10,281 nt of DNA from Victivallales bacterium. GTDB lineage: Bacteria; Verrucomicrobiota; Lentisphaeria; Victivallales; UBA1829. The stretch is taken from NCBI GenBank assembly GCA_016285335.1, contig JAEEQO010000097.1, positions 1 through 10,281 of the forward strand, read 5' to 3'. This document shows, piece after piece, positions 4,408 through 10,153 of the stretch. Numbering within the stretch: the stretch's first letter is position 1; each line of letters begins with the position of its first letter. A model generated the notes under the pieces. The model searched no databases, had not been told where the DNA came from, and was given only the letters and a program-made list of their open reading frames with translations. The translations under genes were made by a program, and so were the position numbers.

Positions 4408-6717
4408 ATGAACATGGAAAACAAAGAACTGATCTCCATGAGAGTACGTGAGCTCAGGGCTCAGAAAAACTTCACCGTGCCGCAGATGGCGGAGCTCCTC
4501 GGCGTTTCGCCGGAGGAATACTCCCTGTACGAAAGCGGGACCAAACAGGCCCCGTTCTCGTTCTACTACAATCTGGCGGAACACTTCGGGCTGGACGTCT
4601 CCTCCGTCATCAGCGGCGAAGCGCCGAACCTGGACGTCTACACCGTGACCCGCAGCGGCGAGGGCTTCCCCTTCGTCCGCCGCCCCGAGTTCTCCTACCT
4701 GCATCAGGCGATCCGCATGAAGGACCGCACCGGCGAGCCGTTCATCGTGACCGCTCCGCCGCCTGCCAACCCGGACGAACCGCTCCAGTATTCCGAGCAC
4801 AACGGCCAGGAATTCGACCTGATCCTGTCCGGCTCGCTGAAGATCTTCCTGCACGGCAAGGAAGAGCTTCTGAACGAGGGCGACAGCATCTATTTCGACG
4901 GACGCGAAGCGCACGCCATGGTCGCTTACGGCGGCAAGCCCTGCAAGTTCCTCTCCATCGTGATGCACAGCAAGTACGACGACGCCAAGCCCGACCGGTT
5001 CGCGTTCGTGCCGCAGCAGGTGGTGAAGGCACCGCCGACCGGCAGCAAACGCCTTCTGTATCAGGACTACATGGAGGAGGAGTGGAACCAGGACGGCACG
5101 CTGAAAGGCGTAAAGTTCCATGTGCCGGACAACTTCAACTTCGCGTTCGACGTGGTCGCCCGCCTCGCCGCGGAATGTCCGGACAAGATCGCCATGAAGT
5201 GGGTCTCCAAGGACAAGGTCTGCCGCGACTTCACGTTCCGTGACATCTGCGAAAACGCCATGCGGACCGCCAACCTGCTGCATTCGCTCGGGATCCGCAA
5301 GGGCGACCGCGTGATGCTGGTCCTGAAACGCCATTACCAGTTCTGGTTCGTGCTGAACGCGCTCCACATGATCGGCGCGGTCGCGGTCCCGGCGTCCTGC
5401 CAGATGACCGCCCACGATTTCGAATACCGCTTCAAAATGGCGGACATCCGCTATGTGTTCTGCTCCGCGGACGGCAATATCACGAAGGAGATCGACGAGG
5501 CCGCCAAGGTCACCGGCATGACGCTGAAGCTCTCCGTGAACGGGCAGAAGGACGGCTGGCTCGACTACGACTCCCTGTATCCGAATTTCCCGCCCGTCTT
5601 CCAGCGCCCCGCCGACCAGAAAACCACCGATCCGAGCCTCGTCTTCTTCAGCTCCGGCACCACCGGCTACCCGAAGATGGTCGAGCACGACTACGCATAC
5701 CCGCTGGGACACATCATGACTGCGCGCCACTGGCACAAGGTCAACCCCGACGGCCTCCACTTCACCGTGGCCGACACCGGCTGGGGCAAGGCGCTGTGGG
5801 GCAAGATCTATGGACAGTGGCTCTGCGAAGCCGGCGTCTTCACGTTCGACTTCGACCGTTTCCACGCCGCCGACATGCTCCCGATGTTCAAGCAGTACGG
5901 CATCACCACCTTCTGCGCGCCGCCGACCATCTTCCGTTTCCTCGTGAAGGAAGACCTCTCCCAGGTCGATTTCTCCACGCTCGAACACGTCACCACCGCC
6001 GGCGAGGCCATGCCGCCCGAGGTCAGCGAGGCGTTCGCACGCGTGTCCGGCCAGCTCCCGTACGAGGGCTTCGGCCAGACCGAAACCACGCTGACCATCG
6101 CCACGCTCTCCGATATGAAGCCGCGTCCCGGCTCCATGGGCCGCGCCAATCCGCAGTACGAGGTCGTGCTGCTCGATTCGGACGGGAATCCGGTGGCGAC
6201 CGGCGAGACCGGCGAGATCTGCGTGAAGGCGGAACCGGGCAACCGTCCCTGCGGACTTTTCGACTGCTACGTCAAGAACCAGGAAGACACGGACAAGGTC
6301 TGGCACGACGGCTACTACCACACCGGCGACCAGGCGTGGCAGGACGAGGACGGCTACTTCTGGTATCAGGGCAGGGCGGACGACATCATCAAGACGTCCG
6401 GCTACCGCGTCGGCCCGTTCGAGGTCGAAAGCGTCCTCATGGAACTCCCGTACATCCTCGAATGCGCCGTGACCGGCGTGCCCGATCCCGTCCGCGGCAA
6501 GGTCGTGAAGGCCACCGTGGTGCTCGTGAAGGGCAAGGAAGGTTCCGAGGAACTCAAGGAAGAGATCAAAAACTACGTGAAGACCCACACCGCGCCGTAC
6601 AAATATCCGCGCATCATCGAGTTCGTCTCCGAGCTTCCGAAGACCGTCAACGGCAAGATTCGCCGCGCCGCGATCCGCGCGCAGAACGAAGCGGCGTCCG
6701 CCGAAAAGAAGGCGTAA
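4408..6717 (+). CDS. XRE-HTH / cupin / AMP-dependent acyl-CoA synthetase fusion protein
   Basis: This is a 769-residue protein with three parts. Residues 10-70 form an XRE-type helix-turn-helix (VRELRAQKNFTVPQMAELLG, VSPEEYSLYESG). Residues about 125-190 form a cupin barrel (EHNGQEFDLILSGSLKIFLHG, LNEGDSIYFDGREAHAM). From about 245 to 760 lies a complete ANL adenylate-forming enzyme: P-loop SSGTTGYPK (415-423), YEGFGQTETT (552-561), YHTGD (637-641), GRADDIIKTSGYRVGPFEVE (655-674) and PKTVNGKIRR with the C-terminal catalytic Lys750. The enzyme resembles medium-chain/aromatic acyl-CoA synthetases, which activate a carboxylate with ATP and load CoA; the substrate is not readable from the sequence. 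XRE-cupin proteins are usually separate repressors, so fusion implies direct coupling of sensing, DNA binding and catalysis. ATG 4408 has AAGGA 4 nt upstream; ATG 4414 (spacing 10) is an alternative start. Leader ORF and inverted repeat precede it; a bidirectional terminator follows. The frame is uninterrupted, so the fusion is not obviously an artefact. Confidence 0.93.
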   Translation: MNMENKELISMRVRELRAQKNFTVPQMAELLGVSPEEYSLYESGTKQAPFSFYYNLAEHFGLDVSSVISGEAPNLDVYTVTRSGEGFPFVRRPEFSYLHQAIRMKDRTGEPFIVTAPPPANPDEPLQYSEHNGQEFDLILSGSLKIFLHGKEELLNEGDSIYFDGREAHAMVAYGGKPCKFLSIVMHSKYDDAKPDRFAFVPQQVVKAPPTGSKRLLYQDYMEEEWNQDGTLKGVKFHVPDNFNFAFDVVARLAAECPDKIAMKWVSKDKVCRDFTFRDICENAMRTANLLHSLGIRKGDRVMLVLKRHYQFWFVLNALHMIGAVAVPASCQMTAHDFEYRFKMADIRYVFCSADGNITKEIDEAAKVTGMTLKLSVNGQKDGWLDYDSLYPNFPPVFQRPADQKTTDPSLVFFSSGTTGYPKMVEHDYAYPLGHIMTARHWHKVNPDGLHFTVADTGWGKALWGKIYGQWLCEAGVFTFDFDRFHAADMLPMFKQYGITTFCAPPTIFRFLVKEDLSQVDFSTLEHVTTAGEAMPPEVSEAFARVSGQLPYEGFGQTETTLTIATLSDMKPRPGSMGRANPQYEVVLLDSDGNPVATGETGEICVKAEPGNRPCGLFDCYVKNQEDTDKVWHDGYYHTGDQAWQDEDGYFWYQGRADDIIKTSGYRVGPFEVESVLMELPYILECAVTGVPDPVRGKVVKATVVLVKGKEGSEELKEEIKNYVKTHTAPYKYPRIIEFVSELPKTVNGKIRRAAIRAQNEAASAEKKA

Positions 6718-6757
6718 TTCTCCCTCAAAAACGCTTCGTTTGAACGAAAAAAAGATT

Positions 6758-6803
6758 CCCCTGCTTCGGAGTTAAGGCGTCCGAGCAGGGGCTTTTTCTT
6801 TTT
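6758..6803. terminator. Bidirectional rho-independent terminator
   Basis: CCCCTGCTTCGGA at 6758-6770 pairs with TCCGAGCAGGGG at 6780-6791, with one bulged T. The + strand continues with TTTTTCTTTTT (6793-6803). The left flank is A-rich (6747-6753), giving a T-run on the - strand. It therefore serves the synthetase gene (+) and the convergent yjbQ gene (-). Confidence 0.9.
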
Positions 6804-6827
6804 GAATGAATGTCAGGGCAGGGAGGA

Positions 6828-7229
6828 TTAGTCCTGCGCCGGTTCAAAGAAAACTTTCACGTGTCTGGTGCGAGGTCCGTCGTACTCGCAGAAGTAGATG
6901 CCCTGCCAGGTGCCGAGCTCAAGACGTCCGTTGCGGAACGGCACCGTCTGGCAGAATCCGGTCAGGATCGCCTTCAGGTGCGCGTCGCTGTTGCCCTCGC
7001 AGTGCTGGTAATACGCTTCGTCGTGCGGGATCAGCGCGGAGAGTTTCTGCAGGACGTCGTGCTTCACATCCGGGTCGGCGTTCTCGTTGATCGTGATCCC
7101 GGCGGTCGTGTGCGGGCAGAAGATGTGGCAGATGCCGCACGGGATGGACTGCGGCAGCACGCGGTTCACATCCTCGGTGATGTCGATGATCTCGCAGCGG
7201 CGGTTGGTTTTGACGTAGAATTCGGCCAT
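6828..7229 (-). CDS. yjbQ: YjbQ/UPF0047 family protein (reported secondary thiamine-phosphate synthase)
   Basis: This is a 133-residue protein, full family length. It has the UPF0047 signature: CPHTTAGITINENADPDV (38-55), HCEGNSDAHLKA (76-87), TVPFRNGRLELGTWQGIYF (95-113) and the tail EYDGPRTRHVKVFFEP (115-130). His40, His76 and His84 sit at the conserved positions of the small trimeric fold. Members of this family were found in a genetic screen to have low thiamine-phosphate synthase activity, but the main cellular role is not settled. Here it lies a few kilobases from a riboswitch-controlled thi4-thiE operon, convergent to it and with its own promoter (7283-7310, - strand). No TPP riboswitch precedes it, so the thiamine link is only suggestive. 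ATG (CAT at 7227-7229) has no strong Shine-Dalgarno. The family call is very sure; the function is not. Confidence 0.93.
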   Translation of the reverse strand: MAEFYVKTNRRCEIIDITEDVNRVLPQSIPCGICHIFCPHTTAGITINENADPDVKHDVLQKLSALIPHDEAYYQHCEGNSDAHLKAILTGFCQTVPFRNGRLELGTWQGIYFCEYDGPRTRHVKVFFEPAQD

Positions 7230-7282
7230 GGTGAGGGGGCTTTCTGTTGGTTTGAGGTGAATGCGAATAGCGTTTTCCTAAT

Positions 7283-7310
7283 AATATAACCCGTCCGGCG
7301 GCGTTTGCAA
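7283..7310 (-). promoter_or_regulatory. Promoter of the yjbQ gene
   Basis: Read on the - strand: TTGCAA (7305-7310), a 16-bp spacer, and TATATT (7283-7288). Transcription would start near 7276, about 47 nt before the start codon. Confidence 0.65.
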
Positions 7311-7470
7311 CTCCGGGAGCGGAAAAACCGGGCTTGAAGGTCTTTTTTGAAGGGGGACACGGGGCAGGGCAGGGAGGACAGCCGACCGCGCCTTTCCCCG
7401 GCTCGGATGCGGTTTCCGTCTTTTTTTCTTCGTTATTTTTTCCTGCACTCTGCCTTTTTTTTGTGCTGCG
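7311..7470. other. Intergenic stretch without a supported gene
   Basis: This stretch lies between the divergent promoters of yjbQ (-) and the HTH-gene leader (+). It is rich in GGGCAGGG-type and T-rich runs (for example 7421-7440 and 7454-7462). Short open frames on the - strand across it have no RBS or protein-like composition. Beyond the flanking promoters I see nothing functional in it. Confidence 0.5.
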
Positions 7471-7507
7471 ATTGAAACAAGTTGCAATAAAGTTTCAATA
7501 AAGTTTC
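7471..7507 (+). repeat. Tandem 11-bp repeats and inverted repeat before a promoter (candidate operator)
   Basis: AATAAAGTTTC occurs twice directly in tandem (7486-7496 and 7497-7507). ATTGAAAC at 7471-7478 is the exact reverse complement of GTTTCAAT at 7492-7499. The cluster ends 9 bp before the -35 at 7517. An 11-bp period is about one helical turn, a usual layout for regulator sites. The binding protein is unknown. Confidence 0.5.
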
Positions 7508-7516
7508 AAAACAGGC

Positions 7517-7545
7517 TTGACTTTCGTCCACTTTCAGGCTATATT
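7517..7545 (+). promoter_or_regulatory. Promoter of the upstream ORF/HTH gene region
   Basis: TTGACT at 7517-7522, a 17-bp spacer, and TATATT at 7540-7545. It is among the best promoter matches in the window. It supports + strand transcription across 7552-8265. Confidence 0.75.
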
Positions 7546-7551
7546 TTCCCC

Positions 7552-7596
7552 GGATCCGCGGGACTGCTCCGATTCCGATTCGGAGCGTCCGGATCC
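7552..7596 (+). ncRNA. Long hairpin in the 5' leader
   Basis: Three helices stack: GGATCCG (7552-7558) with CGGATCC (7590-7596), GAC (7562-7564) with GTC (7587-7589), and GCTCCGA (7566-7572) with TCGGAGC (7580-7586). This gives 17 bp with bulges of three and one nt and a 7-nt loop. It starts right at the expected transcription start and is not followed by a T-run. It may protect the 5' end or be a regulatory RNA element. I match it to no known riboswitch class. Confidence 0.5.
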
Positions 7597-7643
7597 GATC
7601 CCCTTATCCGGCCTCAACTCCCCCTCAAACAGAAAGGAACAAG

Positions 7644-7748
7644 ATGAACCGTTCGCCGCCCGTTCTATCGTACATTTGTACGTGTAAATCGCATGGCTTT
7701 TACCTCGCAACAGCACTGCACATATCAACACCGAAAGATGCAGTTTGA
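7644..7748 (+). CDS. Upstream ORF of 34 codons overlapping the HTH frame
   Basis: ATG 7644 has the best Shine-Dalgarno of this transcript (AAAGGA at 7633-7638, 5-nt spacing). It encodes 34 residues beginning MNRSPPVLSYICTCKSHGF and stops with TGA at 7746-7748, 4 nt before ATG 7753 of the HTH frame. This suggests a leader peptide with termination-reinitiation, or a gene whose true start was shifted by a frameshift. A perfect inverted repeat CGTACA-TT-TGTACG lies inside it at 7669-7682. No family is recognised. Confidence 0.4.
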   Translation: MNRSPPVLSYICTCKSHGFYLATALHISTPKDAV

Positions 7749-7752
7749 CATC

Positions 7753-8133
7753 ATGAGTGAATACAACGAAGAAATCGGAACAGATCATGGGATCGGCATG
7801 GAGCAGATCCTTCACGAGGCGGAACAGGACAACGCTTCGTGGAAATGCAACGACATGCCGGACACGGAAACGCTCCGGAGAATGATCCTCCTCGCGGACT
7901 GGGCCAGCAGGGAACCGAAACGCTGGACCGCATACAGGATGTTTTACTACGACAAGATCGGCAGCTCCACCGTCATCGCACAGAAACTTCATGTGGCGGA
8001 ACGCACCGCACGGCGCTATCTGCTTCCCGTCAGGCTCGGCAGACACCTCCGCAGAAGAACGCTGAATCCGAACCGGCTCCGTCCTTTGACGCGGCAAACC
8101 AGGGGAGGGGGGCCGGATATGAACGCCTTGTGA
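7753..8133 (+). CDS. Putative small helix-turn-helix protein
   Basis: The predicted product has 126 residues from ATG 7753. In-frame ATGs at 7738 and 7693 would give 131 or 146 residues, but neither has a clear RBS; 7753 lies 4 nt after the stop of the upstream ORF, so coupled initiation is plausible. The first half is acidic. A region WTAYRMFYYDKIGSSTVIAQ runs into KLHVAERTARRYLLP, which looks like a helix-turn-helix of the sigma-region-4 or transposase/resolvase kind: a Ser/Thr-rich cap, an IAQKL helix, a turn at HVAE and a basic recognition helix. The C-terminal 30 residues are Arg-rich. It would bind DNA or RNA in the cytoplasm. A promoter, structured leader and terminator bracket it as one transcription unit. 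I recognise no family; the coding call is moderate because the - strand is also open across most of this stretch. Confidence 0.55.
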   Translation: MSEYNEEIGTDHGIGMEQILHEAEQDNASWKCNDMPDTETLRRMILLADWASREPKRWTAYRMFYYDKIGSSTVIAQKLHVAERTARRYLLPVRLGRHLRRRTLNPNRLRPLTRQTRGGGPDMNAL

Positions 8134-8208
8134 CCGACGGAAGAATGAACCGGTCTCAGGACAGAATATGGCTTCAAATCGTCCGGCTGAGGTGACGGTT
8201 CGAAGCCG

Positions 8209-8265
8209 GGCGGACCCGGAGAGACGCATCCAAGTCTTCGTCCTTCTCCGGCGTCCGCCTTTTTT
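8209..8265 (+). terminator. Rho-independent terminator of the HTH gene
   Basis: GGCGGAC-CCGGAGA at 8209-8222 pairs with TCTCCGG-C-GTCCGCC at 8245-8259, with one bulged C and a further inner GACG/CGTC pairing. Six T follow at 8260-8265. This supports a real + strand transcript upstream. Confidence 0.85.
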
Positions 8266-8294
8266 CATACAAAAAGGAAAGGGCAGGGCGCGTT

Positions 8295-8885
8295 TTACTT
8301 TTTCAGATTTTCATATCCGAAATTCACATGCATCCAGATATAATGCTCCGGATGATAGCCATCCCCTTTGTACCTTTCCGCCGCGCCGGGGTTGAAGGCA
8401 TTGACGAGGAAGAAATCGGTCTGCCGTTCGGGCGGAATGGTGTCTTTCACAGGGGAGGGGAGCTCGTCCGGTTTCGTCAGCCGGACACGCCCGTAAAACA
8501 CATAATACGGATAGTAGTCGTACTCCTGAAGGATTGTGACATGGATATCGTTATAGCTGTAAAAGTATGTCGTTTCGCCTCGAGGCGGAGGCTCTCTATG
8601 ACACGCCTCGAATCGTTCGTATCGCATCATTTTCTTGACCTCATTGATGCAGTCGATGCGCGCATAACGGAGTTTCGGCTTCGCCGGGGGCAGGGGAGGT
8701 CCGCCGTCGCCCCAACGGGAGGGCAGGGCGGACACCGCGCCGATGAACAGGACGGCACAACCGATGGCAACAAGTAAAGACGAAACGGTCAGAGTTATGA
8801 ACGCGGTTCTGGCGATCCGGGCGAATATGCGCCAGACTCGAATGCGTTTTTTTACGGTTTTGAGGTCTTTCGGCTGATTTGACAT
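8295..8885 (-). CDS. Membrane-anchored protein of unknown function
   Basis: This is a 196-residue protein that I do not recognise. The N-terminus is basic (KDLKTVKKRIRVWRIFARIAR, residues 7-26) and is followed by one long hydrophobic segment, about residues 28-53, which fits a single membrane anchor with the N-terminus inside. A Pro-rich linker (GGPPLPPAKPK, 61-71) leads to a soluble outer domain rich in Tyr: TTYFYSYNDIHV, YDYYPYYVFYGRVRL, and HYIWMHVNFGYENLKK at the end. Two Cys (79 and 95) lie in the outer domain. The start ATG (CAT at 8883-8885) has a good promoter on the - strand (8934-8961) but no clear Shine-Dalgarno. It stands alone, convergent to the HTH gene, whose terminator lies just past its stop. 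Composition and promoter make it a likely gene; the function is unknown. Confidence 0.75.
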   Translation of the reverse strand: MSNQPKDLKTVKKRIRVWRIFARIARTAFITLTVSSLLVAIGCAVLFIGAVSALPSRWGDGGPPLPPAKPKLRYARIDCINEVKKMMRYERFEACHREPPPRGETTYFYSYNDIHVTILQEYDYYPYYVFYGRVRLTKPDELPSPVKDTIPPERQTDFFLVNAFNPGAAERYKGDGYHPEHYIWMHVNFGYENLKK

Positions 8886-8933
8886 CGGGTCAAGCTTGTG
8901 TTTGTTCCGGTTCCAATCCTGTTGTTGAAACTA

Positions 8934-8961
8934 AATATACACATTCATTCGCAAAAATCAA
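8934..8961 (-). promoter_or_regulatory. Promoter of the 8295-8885 gene
   Basis: Read on the - strand: TTGATT (8956-8961), a 16-bp spacer, and TATATT (8934-8939). It lies about 50 nt before the start codon at 8885. Confidence 0.72.
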
Positions 8962-8968
8962 GCCGGAA

Positions 8969-8986
8969 CCCCTGAAAAAGCAGGGG
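8969..8986. other. Small perfect hairpin upstream of the - strand promoter
   Basis: CCCCTG at 8969-8974 pairs with CAGGGG at 8981-8986 around a 6-nt A-rich loop. No T-run follows on either strand. It lies between the - strand promoter and the terminator at 8994-9020. Confidence 0.4.
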
Positions 8987-8993
8987 GAATTTC

Positions 8994-9020
8994 AAAAAAA
9001 GCCACACGTCCTTCCGTGTG
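8994..9020 (-). terminator. Candidate - strand terminator without an obvious gene
   Basis: On the - strand CACACG (9015-9020) pairs with CGTGTG (9003-9008) over a 6-nt loop, followed by GC and seven T (8994-9000). It would stop transcripts coming from the right, yet no - strand gene is supported between 9021 and 10150. It may insulate the next gene or end a small RNA. Confidence 0.5.
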
Positions 9021-9077
9021 CGCGTTTTCTGATTATATAACCCTGAAGAAGTGCGCGTTACTGCGGTATCAAAAAAG

Positions 9078-9133
9078 ACGAGCGTAAGCGAGCTTTCCGA
9101 GGAGCGAAGCGACCCCCGGACGCGAATGCGTCC
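9078..9133. repeat. GC-rich short-repeat and hairpin cluster
   Basis: The segment contains GAGCGTAAGCGAGC, then GGAGCGAAGCGAC, then a perfect stem GGACGC (9118-9123) with GCGTCC (9128-9133), loop GAAT. The AGCGNAAGCGA pattern resembles short dispersed intergenic repeats seen in many GC-rich genomes. Only one copy of the cluster is in this window, so its dispersed nature is not shown here. Confidence 0.35.
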
Positions 9134-9455
9134 AAATCAAACTTGGATCGGTATGAATCCATCATTGCATTTCATCAGGCGCGATCAAGGCGGTGCAGCG
9201 CGTCTGACGTGACATCGGAATACCTTTCAACTCGCTTTGAACAACTCCCCATCGACATTCGTATCATTTCTCATTCGTAACAACGTGCCTCGATGTTTTT
9301 CAGAAAAGAGTTCCTCTTATTTTTTGGACGATATCGTACAATACCGGATTTCGTTTCCAGGCGTTTTAAGGGGAGGTGAATCCTCGCCGCGTGTTCCAGA
9401 GCGTCCGAAGTTTCTCCCCATGTCAAAAGGGCTTCCCGGTCTATTTATAACGTCG

Positions 9456-9471
9456 CATAATATATATTATG
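9456..9471. repeat. 16-bp perfect AT-rich palindrome
   Basis: CATAATATATATTATG reads the same on both strands. It may be a regulator site or chance in an AT-rich area; no promoter or gene is tied to it. Confidence 0.4.
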
Positions 9472-9733
9472 TTAAATCGCTTATGCCGGTTTCTGCCACT
9501 TTGTCAATCTGTTAGTCTCTTTCTGCGTGTGTGTTATAAAAAGCGTCAAACGTCGTGTTAATAACTTTTCAACAAATAACATCCGAATCCGGTGCCGGAT
9601 GGGCACACCCCCGGAAAATGGTGCTTGCAACGTCCGGTGCCGTTCACACGATGTCTCATTGTGTCAAAACTGCACGGATCATCCATTGCGATCTTGTACC
9701 ATTTCTGTCGCCACAAATCATGTTGCATGGTGA

Positions 9734-9788
9734 ATGATCGTGGACATGGAATACTTCTGGAAACTGGTTTGTGTATGATCGTAGACAT
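9734..9788. repeat. Pair of 14-bp direct repeats
   Basis: ATGATCGTGGACAT at 9734-9747 and ATGATCGTAGACAT at 9775-9788 differ at one base and start 41 bp apart. They may be a relic of duplication or a pair of binding sites. No gene is tied to them. Confidence 0.4.
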
Positions 9789-10153
9789 AAATTTCCCGAA
9801 AACAGAGGTTTTATGCCGATTTTCGGCCTTTTGGATGCTCTATGTCCTGATTTTCTGGACCCTTTTTGCTGTGTTATCATTATCATTTTGCTTCGGACGG
9901 GTTTTGATCCTGGTTTATCAGTCTTGATGTATCCTGATTCGACCTTGATTCCGGTTTTTCCGTTTTATTTCTGGCTTAGAGGGGGCAGGTGGTCAATCCC
10001 GGGATTAACGCGACAAAAGAGGGGGCTCACGTCTGACAGACAAATGTTTTGAGCTCATTTCTTGCGATCTCCCCCCTCCCCTATCGTTGTATTCGATGCG
10101 TTCACATGTTGGATGAGCGTTTGTTTTCACGGTCTTTTCGACATTTGTTTTTG

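Larger units (their letters stand above)
9134..10150. other. Long non-coding or decayed stretch, no gene supported
   Basis: About 1 kb is noticeably more AT-rich than the genes to the left. Open frames are short (at most about 110 codons), overlap on both strands, lack RBS and promoter support, and give compositions unlike proteins. Small elements stand out: a 16-bp perfect palindrome (9456-9471), an inverted repeat ATCCGG-TG-CCGGAT (9587-9600) and two near-identical 14-bp direct repeats (9734 and 9775). It ends at a probable insertion-sequence boundary, so it may be a relic of past insertions. Confidence 0.5.

Noticed and set aside
4282..6588. A 768-codon open frame on the - strand, opposite the XRE-cupin-synthetase gene
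   Set aside because: The + strand frame has full domain motifs. The antisense frame is open because C/G-ending codons avoid stop codons in that register, and its product is a His/Val/Glu/Ala-rich string without motifs.
5796..6743. A 315-codon + strand frame overlapping the synthetase gene in another register
   Set aside because: It is Arg-rich and out of frame with the synthetase motifs, and it has no RBS. It is a GC-driven shadow.
7486..7507. Start of a CRISPR array (tandem repeats)
   Set aside because: The units are 11 bp and directly adjacent with no spacers, and no cas gene is present.
8134..8208. GGTTCGAAGCC near 8198 as a tRNA T-arm
   Set aside because: No acceptor, D or anticodon arm can be drawn around it, and it merges into the terminator stem.
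7534..8268. A 244-codon - strand frame opposite the HTH gene
   Set aside because: It runs across the + strand promoter, leader hairpin and terminator, all oriented for + transcription. It also has no promoter of its own. The HTH frame is still only moderately certain.
9237..10052. Several open frames of 60-111 codons in the AT-rich stretch
   Set aside because: They overlap one another on both strands, lack RBS and promoter, and have no motif or protein-like composition.
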